This document shows, piece by piece, positions 1 to 7,910 of a stretch of 64,000 nucleotides of DNA. The notes under the pieces are model-generated. The model made no database searches. It saw only the letters and a list, made by a program, of their open reading frames with translations, and was not told the origin of the DNA. Source of the DNA: CAWGJF01 sp963822905. Lineage in GTDB: Bacteria > Bacteroidota > Ignavibacteria > Ignavibacteriales > Ignavibacteriaceae. How positions within the stretch are numbered: the first letter of the stretch is position 1; each line of letters begins with the position of its first letter. Made by a program: the position numbers and the translations under genes. The stretch lies in contig CAWGJF010000001.1 in assembly GCA_963822905.1 (NCBI GenBank), positions 992,001 to 1,056,000 of the forward strand, read 5' to 3'.

Positions 1-285
1 ATAGCCGATGGTACAAATCTTAAAATTCCTATTCCTCCATTAAATGAAGAAAGAAGAAAAGAGCTTGTAAAGCTCACAAAAAAATTTGGTGAAGATTGTA
101 AAGTTGCAATCAGGAATGTAAGACGGGATGCAAATGATCATCTTAAAAGAGATGAAAAAGATAAAAAACTTTCCGAGGATCAGTTGAAAGATGCTGAAGA
201 TGAAATTCAGAAATTAACAGATGAACATATCAAATTTGTTGATGATATTCTGAAACACAAAGAAGTAGAGATAATGGAAGTTTGA
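1..285 (+). CDS. frr: Ribosome recycling factor, C-terminal part
   Basis: This is the last 94 codons of ribosome recycling factor, which splits post-termination ribosomes together with EF-G in the cytoplasm. The 5' end lies outside the window. The frame runs from base 1 to TGA at 283-285. Family hallmarks are visible: IPIPPLNEERR, then KVAIRNVRRDAND, and the helical DEIQKLTDEHI region ending in EIMEV. The last six codons plus the terminator are duplicated near 11.04 kb, which marks the left edge of the accessory island. Confidence 0.95.
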   Translation: MADGTNLKIPIPPLNEERRKELVKLTKKFGEDCKVAIRNVRRDANDHLKRDEKDKKLSEDQLKDAEDEIQKLTDEHIKFVDDILKHKEVEIMEV

Positions 286-339
286 TTTTTTTTATTTAGT
301 AAATTTATTATGCCCGACATTTAAATGCCGGGCTTTTTT
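268..339 (+). repeat. Left copy of 72-bp direct repeat flanking the cassette island
   Basis: The last six codons of frr and its terminator (268-339) recur at 11041-11112. Both copies are 72 bp long. The first 18 bases match at 17 positions, and the last 20 (TTTAAATGCCGGGCTTTTTT) are identical. The A/T-rich middle aligns with one single-base gap in each direction. The two copies bracket the island, so this looks like a target duplication or attachment-type repeat. Confidence 0.8.
312..339 (+). terminator. Rho-independent terminator after frr
   Basis: Arms GCCCGACAT (312-320) and ATGCCGGGC (325-333) form a 9-bp stem with one mismatch and a TTAA loop, followed by a T6 run. It lies 26 bases after the frr stop. 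Confidence 0.85.
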
Positions 340-487
340 GTTTTACATAACTTGCCACCTATCATCACTTGCCTTGGGTTGTCTCTTAATAAAACAATTA
401 TTTGAAACATCGTAAAAATAATTTACCACAATTACCCCGGCATTATTTTTAGTAAAGAATAATTAATAAAAAAAACATTTTAATTGC

Positions 488-516
488 TTGACAATTACCC
501 CCCCCCTGATATTATA
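488..516 (+). promoter_or_regulatory. Candidate promoter with a C9 tract in the spacer
   Basis: TTGACA at 488-493 is a perfect -35 box. A TATTAT/ATTATA -10 candidate follows at 510-516, giving a 16-17 bp spacer. The spacer contains nine consecutive C (498-506), which stands out in such AT-rich DNA. Slippage in this tract would change the -35/-10 spacing. The site lies about 70 bp before the first cassette gene. There is no experimental support. Confidence 0.5.
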
Positions 517-586
517 TTACAGCAGTAAAAAGATAATTTAAGATTAACCTGCTATTAAAGCAGAGCAAACATAAATAGGGGTTTGT

Positions 587-2922
587 ATGAAACGTACTGC
601 TATCCTTCTATTAGTTGGATTCTTTTCTTATATAATATTCCCACAAACAAAAATAGAAGAACGTGTTGAGATAAATCCGCAAAAGATAGTTGCTAATTAT
701 CCTGCGCCTCAGTACACACCTTGCGGGCCATATCCCGGGCTTCTTGATACACATAATTTCAGACAGGCTGTGTGGAACGGAAGTTCATTCTGGCTTGATC
801 CATACCAGCAGTTATTTATCTTCGAACAGTCCGGAGGTTATTCATTAAACCCGGATCACTATTATAATATTGAAACGACAGCCGGGGGAGATTACTTTTC
901 AATAACAAAGCTTGGCGGGATTGATCCGATAACCGGGGAATATATAGAACCTGAAGAAATAGGTAACACATTAAATAATGTATTGGGAGAAAAATTAATT
1001 GGAACAGGTAATTGGCAAATTACTCCTTGCGGTACCTGGGAAAAAGATAGCACCCACTATTACCAGTGTCATTTTTCAAAAGATGCACCACAGGGGACAG
1101 AAGTTATAGTTATGATAACAGATTTAACCCAGGGGGGTTCGCCATGATTATTTCCATACATTTATAGAAATTCCACCAATGATAGTGGATGATGGTTAAC
1201 ACTTAATATGCAGCATTATTACAGCGAGGATATTAGATATGTGGGCTTATTATCCGGGCAATTGTACAAGAGGATGCGGAGGGCATACTGCCTTCGTGGG
1301 TAACATTTACAGTAGAGATTGTCCAGGGACAGGAGTACGGAAGTATTCACAATTTGATAACGGATGAATCGGCAGATATATTTACAAATATAGAAACAGA
1401 AGTATCCTGGCCGGGAGAATCAACAATAAACTGGTTTGAATTTGTTGCAGACGGAGTACAGCCGGATACATCATCACCGGCTCACGTAGTTGTTAGATAT
1501 ACACCATCGGATGCAAATGTTGGTACAGCCGAGTTTAATTTTTATGTAGAGTATAATGATATAGTGCCCGTTGAAGAAGGAATTTTAGTTGAGTTTGCAG
1601 ATTCAGTACTTGCACCGGGAGACACAACACAAATAATTTTAAGAAGACAAAATTCTGACGGAACAATTGAAAATTTCTCACCGTATGACGGCTTTGAAAT
1701 TGGAATGATAGAAGGCTGCGAAGCCGGGCAGATATTAACAGGAGGAGTATTAGCACCATATTTTGAAGAAGCATACCAGCCAATATATTTTGTAGCAGAT
1801 GGTAATTTAACGGAAACGGATACGGTAAAAATAAGAGTAGGATTGATAGAAGGAATAATAGGCAGCAGCAACCCAATAGTTTCGGGAGGAGATAAAACAG
1901 AAAGTAAAGCAATTGATAGTAAAAATAAAATTACTAAAAGAAAATTTGATAAAAACATAAAAGAGCCTGAACCGCCCAAAATGAATCCGGGTACATATTG
2001 TTTTTTGGAAAGTCTTTGGACATTAAACTCTCTGGAGAGTTTTGGTTTTGTCGTTGTGGGGGATGGGTGTGATTTTGAAAATTGTGATTGGAATTATGAA
2101 GATGTAGTTGTTATTCTTGAAAGGCAATTTAATAATTACGAACAACAACCAAATTCATTTGAACAAGTATGTTTGACAGAAAACGACCCTAGTAATCCTA
2201 ATGAGACACATCTAGCTCAATCTCATCCACTCGATTATTTTAGACAACGTAAAAATTCGTCAGGGATATGGGAAAATAGTTGGGAAGTAAGACCCTGTCT
2301 GGATAATGACGGGAATGTTCGATTCAAGATTTTAACTCACGACCTTACACAACCTGCTAATATTTATGTTGACTTTATTTCTGATATTTGTTACAACTTT
2401 ATTAATCCTGATCCGGATGATGATAATTTATTAACCTCTCATACACAACTTGCAAGTATTTCGAATCCGAATCAAGTCATGGATGACTTATGTGGGCATT
2501 ATGAATATCCTCAGAGGCTTTCTAAGGGCGCAAAAATTATAAAGAGCGTGCTGGAGAGGCATGAAGATATTCATAAGGAAGCGTATCAAGCCATTGTTGA
2601 TCGAAGAATAATTAATTTTCTAATCCCTAAATTAAACGAGCAAATTTATGCATGTGAAGTTTATAAAGTGGTTTTCACAAAATCTGAAGATATTGAACGT
2701 GAAATTTTTAGTGCGATAAGACAATTCGTATTAGAATGTAAGGACGATTATGAAAGAGAATCATTTGTAGGAGACTATTATGATGAAACAGAGCACTATA
2801 ATTACGAAGAAAACATACAATGTGATGATTCAATTACAGATATTATTGAAGAATATATTACATGGCTTAATAGGTATCAACATATTACCATCCCTACTTT
2901 TTGTAATACTTGTTTAAACTAA
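587..2922 (+). CDS. Secreted modular protein, cassette 1 gene 1, with HExxH C-terminal domain (apparent frameshifts)
   Basis: I do not recognise this as a named family. One long protein (about 780 residues) is recovered if three single-base homopolymer errors are corrected: G6 at 1132-1137 (one too many), GG at 1194-1195 and GGG at 1243-1245 (one too few each). It starts with a signal peptide (MKRTAILLLVGFFSYIIF) and continues with a Cys-containing N-terminal domain and Ig-like beta segments. It reaches a conserved junction, KEPEPPKMNPGTYCF. The first part up to this junction is closely matched by the gene at 6058, but everything after it differs. The unique C-terminal part contains HEDIH (2560-2574), an HExxH motif typical of zinc metallopeptidases. 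Upstream lies a promoter with a C9 tract. The gene is 19 bp before the next cassette gene, so they are probably co-transcribed. Confidence 0.65.
1655..2010 (+). repeat. Conserved front segment shared by the two cassettes (copy 1)
   Basis: This stretch, encoding FSPYDGFEIGMIEGCEAG through the MNPGTYCF junction, is repeated at about 6003-6360. Counting bases from 1705 to 1889 against 6058 to 6242 by eye, about 10 of 185 differ (roughly 95% identity). Homology ends shortly after the junction. Confidence 0.85.
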
Positions 2923-2941
2923 TTTTTTGGGAGAGAACAAT

Positions 2942-5062
2942 ATGATAAATTTTAAAAACATAATGATTTTAATTTTGTTAGGTCTGTTTACAATACCATA
3001 TTATAGTCAAGATCTAACTCAAGAAGAAAAGGAAATGATTATTAATAATCTTGATAGTACCAATCATTCGATTCGTTTAAGTGCGATTCTAGATATATAC
3101 CAATTTGACATAGTTGAATCTCTAAATAAGTTGGAAAATACTATATTTCAGCAAGAGCAAGATATTGCATTTTGGTTTTTGAAATCTATTGGCAAATTTG
3201 GTTCTCAAAAAATTGTAAGTATCTCTCATAAATTTATTGATACAATTGCATATTTACCTCGTTATGAAAATTATGGTGACAGCGGAATAAGTATTAATAA
3301 ATATAAAATTGAAGCTGTTTATTGGCTATTTAAAAATGGTGACTACTCAACAGCATCTACTATATTTGATTATATTAATGAAATAACTCCTGCAATTGAA
3401 TCAACATCGTTTTTATTACTTGGAAAAGTCATTGAATATGTACCAGAATTTGAGTTCCAGGCTAAACAGGAACTACTTAGAATAATAAGAATTCCAAGTG
3501 AAAATCACTATTCTCCAAAGGCAATTCAAATTTTGGCAGATCAATATGATTCAGAGATTATTCCAGAGTTAATTAACGTTTTTGATAATAATTCTTATTA
3601 CATGGCTAGACTTAATGCGCTAAGATATTTAGATAGATTGGATTACTTCGAATTGGAAAATTTTTTAATTTCAAGATATACTACAGATTCAACTGTAGCT
3701 GGGATAATAGTCAGTAAGATATTGCAAAAGTATTGCACTCCAATTAATTATAACTTTATTATTAGTAACTTAAATACATCTTTAAAACAAGCTGATTTGG
3801 AATACTATTCTCTTGTACTTAAGTATATTGAACCAACGCCGCCAAAAACACTATTAACATGTTTAGAATATATTGATTATACAAATTCACTTTGCGATAC
3901 GTTGCAATTATATAATTGGCTTGGAAATACGGATTTTGCTTCTGAACTTCAATCCCTCCTCCAATCAGCAAAAACAAATTTACAGAACGGAGACTCACTC
4001 GCTTGCAGAGAAGAAGTTAAATCATTTCAGGACAGTGTGAATTATGTTTATGCAGACTCACTCAACCCGGACCCACGCTTTGTAACTCTTGAGGGCTGGA
4101 AATTCCTTTACTGGAATGCACAATATATTTTAGACAGACTGCCGGAACCACCTGCAAACCCAAACCTATTAGTAACCCTAACCAACAGTCAGGGAACACA
4201 AATAACTGCAAGCAATGTAAAGTATTACGACACAAGCTGGAAAGATGCAACAGACAACGGAGATGGAACGTTTACTGTAATAACAACAAAACCAACAGTT
4301 AGTGTAAGAGTGTTTTATGAAGGAGCGAATCAAACAGTTAATAATGTACCTGCACAAAATAACACTTATACTTTTCAAACTGTAAACGCCGCAGTTCAGT
4401 TACAAAACAGTATGGGAAGTTTAATAGACGAAGGCACAGTCCAATACTATGCGGGTTCCTGGAGAAGCTTTGGCACAACAGTAAATGGAGTCGCAAACAA
4501 AGAGCTTCTTCCCATCAACTACAGCTTCAGAATGACTTATGAATATGGAAGCATAGATAAACAGCAGGATATTTCAATAGATCCAACTGTGGTTTTCCAA
4601 ACTGTTAATACAGCAGTTCAATTGCAAAACAGCTTAGGAAATTTAATAGATGAAGGGATGGTTCAATATTATGCAGGTGCGTGGAGAAGTTTTGGTACAA
4701 CTGTAAACGGAGTAGCTTATAAAGAACTTCTGCCTAAGAACTACAGCTTCAGAATGACTTATGAATATGTTTCAAATGACAAGCAGCGGGATTTAAGCAC
4801 AAATAGCACGGTATCATTCTCAACAGTTTTATGTACGCTAAAAGTAACTAATGCAAACAATCAACCGTTAGAAGGAGCAGACACAAAATATTACTCAGGA
4901 GCGTGGAGAGATATTGGTCTAACAAATGCAAATGGAGAAATAACAAAAGAGTTGCTTCCAAAGAACTTAAGCTTCAGAGCAAGCTATGGAACAGTTCACC
5001 AGGATAAGCAGCAGGATGTTGGAGTTAATGGTTTAGTAGAGATTCAGTTAAACACACAGTAA
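2942..5062 (+). CDS. Secreted HEAT-like protein with tandem beta-repeat tail, cassette 1 gene 2
   Basis: A 706-residue secreted protein of unknown function. ATG at 2942 is preferred over TTG at 2927 because GGGAGAG sits just upstream. After the signal peptide (FKNIMILILLGLFTIPYYSQ), residues of roughly 25-330 are helical and resemble degenerate HEAT repeats. A helical linker follows, then a C-terminal tail of four related modules of about 70-80 residues (VQYYAG-WRSFGTT, KELLPKNYSFRMTYEY, DKQQD). The tail is almost the same as that of the 7911 gene, while the N-terminal parts are unrelated. It carries no T9SS tail itself. Position directly after the HExxH protein raises the possibility of a partner or inhibitor role, but nothing in the sequence proves this. 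Confidence 0.75.
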   Translation: MINFKNIMILILLGLFTIPYYSQDLTQEEKEMIINNLDSTNHSIRLSAILDIYQFDIVESLNKLENTIFQQEQDIAFWFLKSIGKFGSQKIVSISHKFIDTIAYLPRYENYGDSGISINKYKIEAVYWLFKNGDYSTASTIFDYINEITPAIESTSFLLLGKVIEYVPEFEFQAKQELLRIIRIPSENHYSPKAIQILADQYDSEIIPELINVFDNNSYYMARLNALRYLDRLDYFELENFLISRYTTDSTVAGIIVSKILQKYCTPINYNFIISNLNTSLKQADLEYYSLVLKYIEPTPPKTLLTCLEYIDYTNSLCDTLQLYNWLGNTDFASELQSLLQSAKTNLQNGDSLACREEVKSFQDSVNYVYADSLNPDPRFVTLEGWKFLYWNAQYILDRLPEPPANPNLLVTLTNSQGTQITASNVKYYDTSWKDATDNGDGTFTVITTKPTVSVRVFYEGANQTVNNVPAQNNTYTFQTVNAAVQLQNSMGSLIDEGTVQYYAGSWRSFGTTVNGVANKELLPINYSFRMTYEYGSIDKQQDISIDPTVVFQTVNTAVQLQNSLGNLIDEGMVQYYAGAWRSFGTTVNGVAYKELLPKNYSFRMTYEYVSNDKQRDLSTNSTVSFSTVLCTLKVTNANNQPLEGADTKYYSGAWRDIGLTNANGEITKELLPKNLSFRASYGTVHQDKQQDVGVNGLVEIQLNTQ
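4155..5060 (+). repeat. Tandem beta-module repeats within cassette 1 gene 2
   Basis: Four consecutive modules are encoded. The middle two (about 4380-4600 and 4610-4830) are closest to each other, sharing DEG-VQYYAG-WRSFGTTVNGVA and SFRMTYEY. The first and fourth are more diverged (YYDTSWKDA; KYYSGAWRDIG). The whole block recurs at about 9305-10205. Confidence 0.8.
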
Positions 5063-5263
5063 TTCAGTAGGCAGTAAACAATAGGCAGTAAGTAGTAGGC
5101 AATAGGCAAGATTGATGGAAGATGAAAAAATCAGAGTAAATCAGTTAGATCAGTTTAATCTGCGTTCTATTAAGGGCCGAGGAATTTAAAGATTACAAAA
5201 TTGAAAGATTAAAAGATTGTCTTAGCAACAATTTAAAAGTTTAACAATTAAAAGAGATTAAAA
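5063..5263 (+). repeat. Intergenic repeat between cassette genes 2 and 3 (copy 1)
   Basis: This 200-bp spacer is nearly the same as 10209-10398. It opens with degenerate copies of TAGGCAGTA/AATAGGCA (5069-5110), then TGATGGAAGATGA and AATCAGAGTAAATCAGTT, and ends in an A-rich leader just before the ATG of gene 3. I see no ORF. The conservation shows the duplicated unit includes non-coding DNA. Confidence 0.75.
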
Positions 5264-5899
5264 ATGAATACAATAAAAATCTTACTCGTAATCTTTCTCT
5301 TATTCTTAATCGGTGAAAGCTTTGCACAAACAGTCTATGAGCTAAAACCCGGCACAAAAGGCAATGAGATAACGCTGACGGTTGCAAATGTTTCGGAAGA
5401 GAATGATGCAACTAATGTAAATGTTGTACTCACAAGAAAATCAACTGCTTTGAATTTTAAAGAAGAAACAAAAACAATTGATTTGGTTGATGCAAAGGCA
5501 GAGGCAAAGGCAACTTTTACATTTGATGTAAATAGAAACGCTTCTGTAAGTAAAAATGATACAATTGATTTTATGATATCGAGCAATGAAGGAATAATGA
5601 TGTTGAAATCGTTTATCTTCAATTATTCAGCTCCAAAAGAATTTAAGCTTGAACAGAATTTTCCAAATCCATTTAATCCAGCGACGACAATACAATACCA
5701 GCTTCCGGCAGATGCAAAGGTGACATTAAAGATCTATGATGTACTTGGCAGTGAGGTCACAACTCTGGTAAATGAAGAGCAGGAAGCAGGTTATAAAGAA
5801 GTGAAATTTAATGCTTCAAACCTTGCAAGCGGAATGTACATATATAGATTGCAGGCGGGCAAATATTTATCAATGAAAAAGATGATGGTTGTGAAGTAA
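5264..5899 (+). CDS. Small T9SS-sorted secreted protein, cassette 1 gene 3
   Basis: A 211-residue exported protein. A signal peptide (KILLVIFLLFLIGESFAQ) is followed by a short beta domain (residues about 22-125) resembling CARDB/Ig-like folds. A type A T9SS C-terminal sorting domain follows: FPNPFNPATTIQYQLP, then VTLKIYDVLGSEV, EVKFNASNLASGMYIYRL and MKKMMVVK. Such tails direct proteins through the type IX system to the surface in Bacteroidetes and Ignavibacteria. Function beyond export is unknown. It is the only one of the three cassette proteins with the tail. The copy at 10399 differs at few positions. Confidence 0.85.
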   Translation: MNTIKILLVIFLLFLIGESFAQTVYELKPGTKGNEITLTVANVSEENDATNVNVVLTRKSTALNFKEETKTIDLVDAKAEAKATFTFDVNRNASVSKNDTIDFMISSNEGIMMLKSFIFNYSAPKEFKLEQNFPNPFNPATTIQYQLPADAKVTLKIYDVLGSEVTTLVNEEQEAGYKEVKFNASNLASGMYIYRLQAGKYLSMKKMMVVK

Positions 5900-5929
5900 A
5901 AAATAAAGGGTAAATAAAACCGCAGCAAA

Positions 5930-5957
5930 GCTCAGTTAAAAAGACTGGGCTTTTTTA
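5930..5957 (+). terminator. Terminator after cassette 1
   Basis: GCTCAGT (5930-5936) pairs with ACTGGGC (5944-5950), including one G-U, and is followed by T6. It separates cassette 1 from the truncated cassette 2, so transcription of cassette 1 should not run into it efficiently. Confidence 0.8.
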
Positions 5958-6002
5958 TTTTGCACGAAAGTTGAATAGAATATTAGCGTATTAGAAAGAT
6001 AA

Positions 6003-6360
6003 AAGTCCTGACGGTATTATCGAAGATTTTTCACCGTATGAAAGCTTTGAAATTGGAATGATAGAAGGCTGCGAAGCCGGGCAGATATTAACAGGAGGAG
6101 TATTAGCACCATATTTTGAAGAAGCATACCAGCCAATATATTTTGTAGCAGACGGCAATTTAACAGAAACAGATACAGTAAAAGTAAGAGTAGGATTGAT
6201 AGAAGGAATAATCGGCAGCAGCAACCCGATAGTTTCCGGCGGAGAGCAAACTGAAAGTAAAGCCGTTGGTAATAAAAGAAATGTTACAATGGAAAAATTA
6301 ATTAAAAAGACAAAAGAACCAGAACCCCATCCAATGAATCCTGGTACATTTTGTTTCCCG
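6003..6360 (+). repeat. Conserved front segment shared by the two cassettes (copy 2)
   Basis: Counterpart of 1655-2010. Homology begins abruptly around 6003 (CCTGACGG), 46 bases after the preceding terminator, and ends just after the MNPGTFCF junction. Most differences are at third codon positions, so the segment has stayed under protein-level constraint. Confidence 0.85.
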
Positions 6361-7908
6361 GAATTTCTTTGGTCACTTCTTGATTTGCAAGGAGAAGGTA
6401 GTGGTGTAATTAAAGACAAATCAACAGAAATAATGCTTGGTGAAACAAAGTATTTTGCGGTAAAGAAGAAAGACACTGAATATAAAATAGAGGAAATCCA
6501 AACTAACTTTGGCGAGGAACCAATGTTTCCGGCAGATTTAGGCGGGTGGGTCTGGCAAAAAACTGATGTCTGGGGAAGTGACCCAATAGAAAAACTTGGA
6601 ACAAAATCAGGAGTTTATTGGGAAAAGAAATGGTATAAAAGTACAGATTATTCAAATCAAGATTTGGATAATGGAATGATTAGGTTAGTTGGGCACTTTT
6701 GGGAAGAAGGAAAGGAAGACAGCTTTAAAGTTAATCTAATAGCACCTGGGTTAGGCAGTATTGAAATAAGCGTTGTAAAACCTGATACTCTTTTATCTGA
6801 TGGACAAACTGATAATTATATTAAAGCAAAAGATGTTTTTGATAACGAATACAATATTGATTCATTATGCCTCTATTATGGTGGTAAATTTGGTATTCCC
6901 CCTCAGATGTTAAAAGGACAAATGTTCACCGAATCAGCTAAAAAAAATTTTGGAGGTAATGTTGGAAATGGTTTTGCCCCTTCATACAGATATGAAGCAT
7001 ATACGGTTCAATTTTGGGACGTTGTGAAAGATATAATTAAAGCAAATACTAATCCTTTTATTGTAGATAGCATGGTAATGGGTAAAACAGGGGCCGCAAA
7101 TGTACCAACAACAACCGAGCACAAGCACGTACTATTTTATCACTATTTTGAATACCCGCCAAAAACAGTTTGGGAAATAATTGAAGAAAATTCAAGCTTG
7201 GTTGATGTCAACAACACTATAACAATTTATGGATTTCAATATAAAGGGACTGGCGCTGATACTTTAAAAAAAGGACAGGTAAAATCGGGCGTTTACTCGG
7301 CTGTAGACAATAACTATCTGAATTTTTTGAGGGGTCCAAAAGATAAGAAAGGAAATAGAAGTGGTGGTTATGAAGATTATATACGAACTAAATATAAGTT
7401 GAAACCAGATGAGAAACTCTCATTAGCCCAACAAACAGAAGCAAATGATTCTGCAAGGATAGCACTGATTGATTTTCTAAAGAATGATTTTAATGGAAAG
7501 CTGGATAGTATTCCTGCACAAACAAGAATAGCTTCATCTTATGGATTACTACAAATACTCTATACTACAGCCTTGAAAGAACACAATTATCCTACATCAG
7601 ATTCTTCAAGACCTGAAAACTTAAATGAAGTAAAAATAAGTATGGATTATGCTATACAACACCTTAAGAAGTTATTTAATAGATGGAATGGTTTTTCTAC
7701 AGATTCAAGTAGTAATTGGGCTTCAAATTATCAAGGGAATGATGAAAATGATGACGGTTATGATTTTCCGAAACCTTCACCTGGTTTTGAAGAAACTTTA
7801 GCCGTTATGCACCACTTCTGGAACCCGGGAGAACATGTAGGGACTAATGCTACTTACCATGAAAAAGTTCTGAATAATTCAAAAAAGTTTTTACCAAGGA
7901 GCAAGTAA
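6058..7908 (+). CDS. Truncated modular protein with SLT-like C-terminal domain, cassette 2 gene 1
   Basis: A 616-residue ORF that lacks the signal peptide and first part of the 587 gene. The frame is closed by TAG about 70 bases upstream and has no other usual start, so ATG 6058 falls inside a conserved segment. Residues 1-100 match cassette 1 up to the KEPEPHPMNPGTFCF junction, after which the sequence is unrelated. The C-terminal part resembles a lytic transglycosylase (SLT) fold: GIPPQMLKGQMFTES with candidate catalytic E292, then SSYGLLQI (494-500). Such enzymes cut peptidoglycan glycan strands. The match is by motif only. With a terminator just upstream and no signal peptide, it may be a silent (donor) cassette or a pseudogene rather than an expressed gene. 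Confidence 0.6.
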   Translation: MIEGCEAGQILTGGVLAPYFEEAYQPIYFVADGNLTETDTVKVRVGLIEGIIGSSNPIVSGGEQTESKAVGNKRNVTMEKLIKKTKEPEPHPMNPGTFCFPEFLWSLLDLQGEGSGVIKDKSTEIMLGETKYFAVKKKDTEYKIEEIQTNFGEEPMFPADLGGWVWQKTDVWGSDPIEKLGTKSGVYWEKKWYKSTDYSNQDLDNGMIRLVGHFWEEGKEDSFKVNLIAPGLGSIEISVVKPDTLLSDGQTDNYIKAKDVFDNEYNIDSLCLYYGGKFGIPPQMLKGQMFTESAKKNFGGNVGNGFAPSYRYEAYTVQFWDVVKDIIKANTNPFIVDSMVMGKTGAANVPTTTEHKHVLFYHYFEYPPKTVWEIIEENSSLVDVNNTITIYGFQYKGTGADTLKKGQVKSGVYSAVDNNYLNFLRGPKDKKGNRSGGYEDYIRTKYKLKPDEKLSLAQQTEANDSARIALIDFLKNDFNGKLDSIPAQTRIASSYGLLQILYTTALKEHNYPTSDSSRPENLNEVKISMDYAIQHLKKLFNRWNGFSTDSSSNWASNYQGNDENDDGYDFPKPSPGFEETLAVMHHFWNPGEHVGTNATYHEKVLNNSKKFLPRSK

Positions 7909-7910
7909 AG

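Noticed and set aside
1542..1979. Long minus-strand ORFs opposite cassette gene 1 (and at 5991-6476)
   Set aside because: They are shadows of the coding strand, kept open by its codon use; they recur in both copies only because the DNA is duplicated.
5069..5110. GGCAGTA-type short repeats considered as a CRISPR array
   Set aside because: Units are under 10 bp, irregular, without constant repeats of 25-40 bp or unique spacers, and no cas genes are present.
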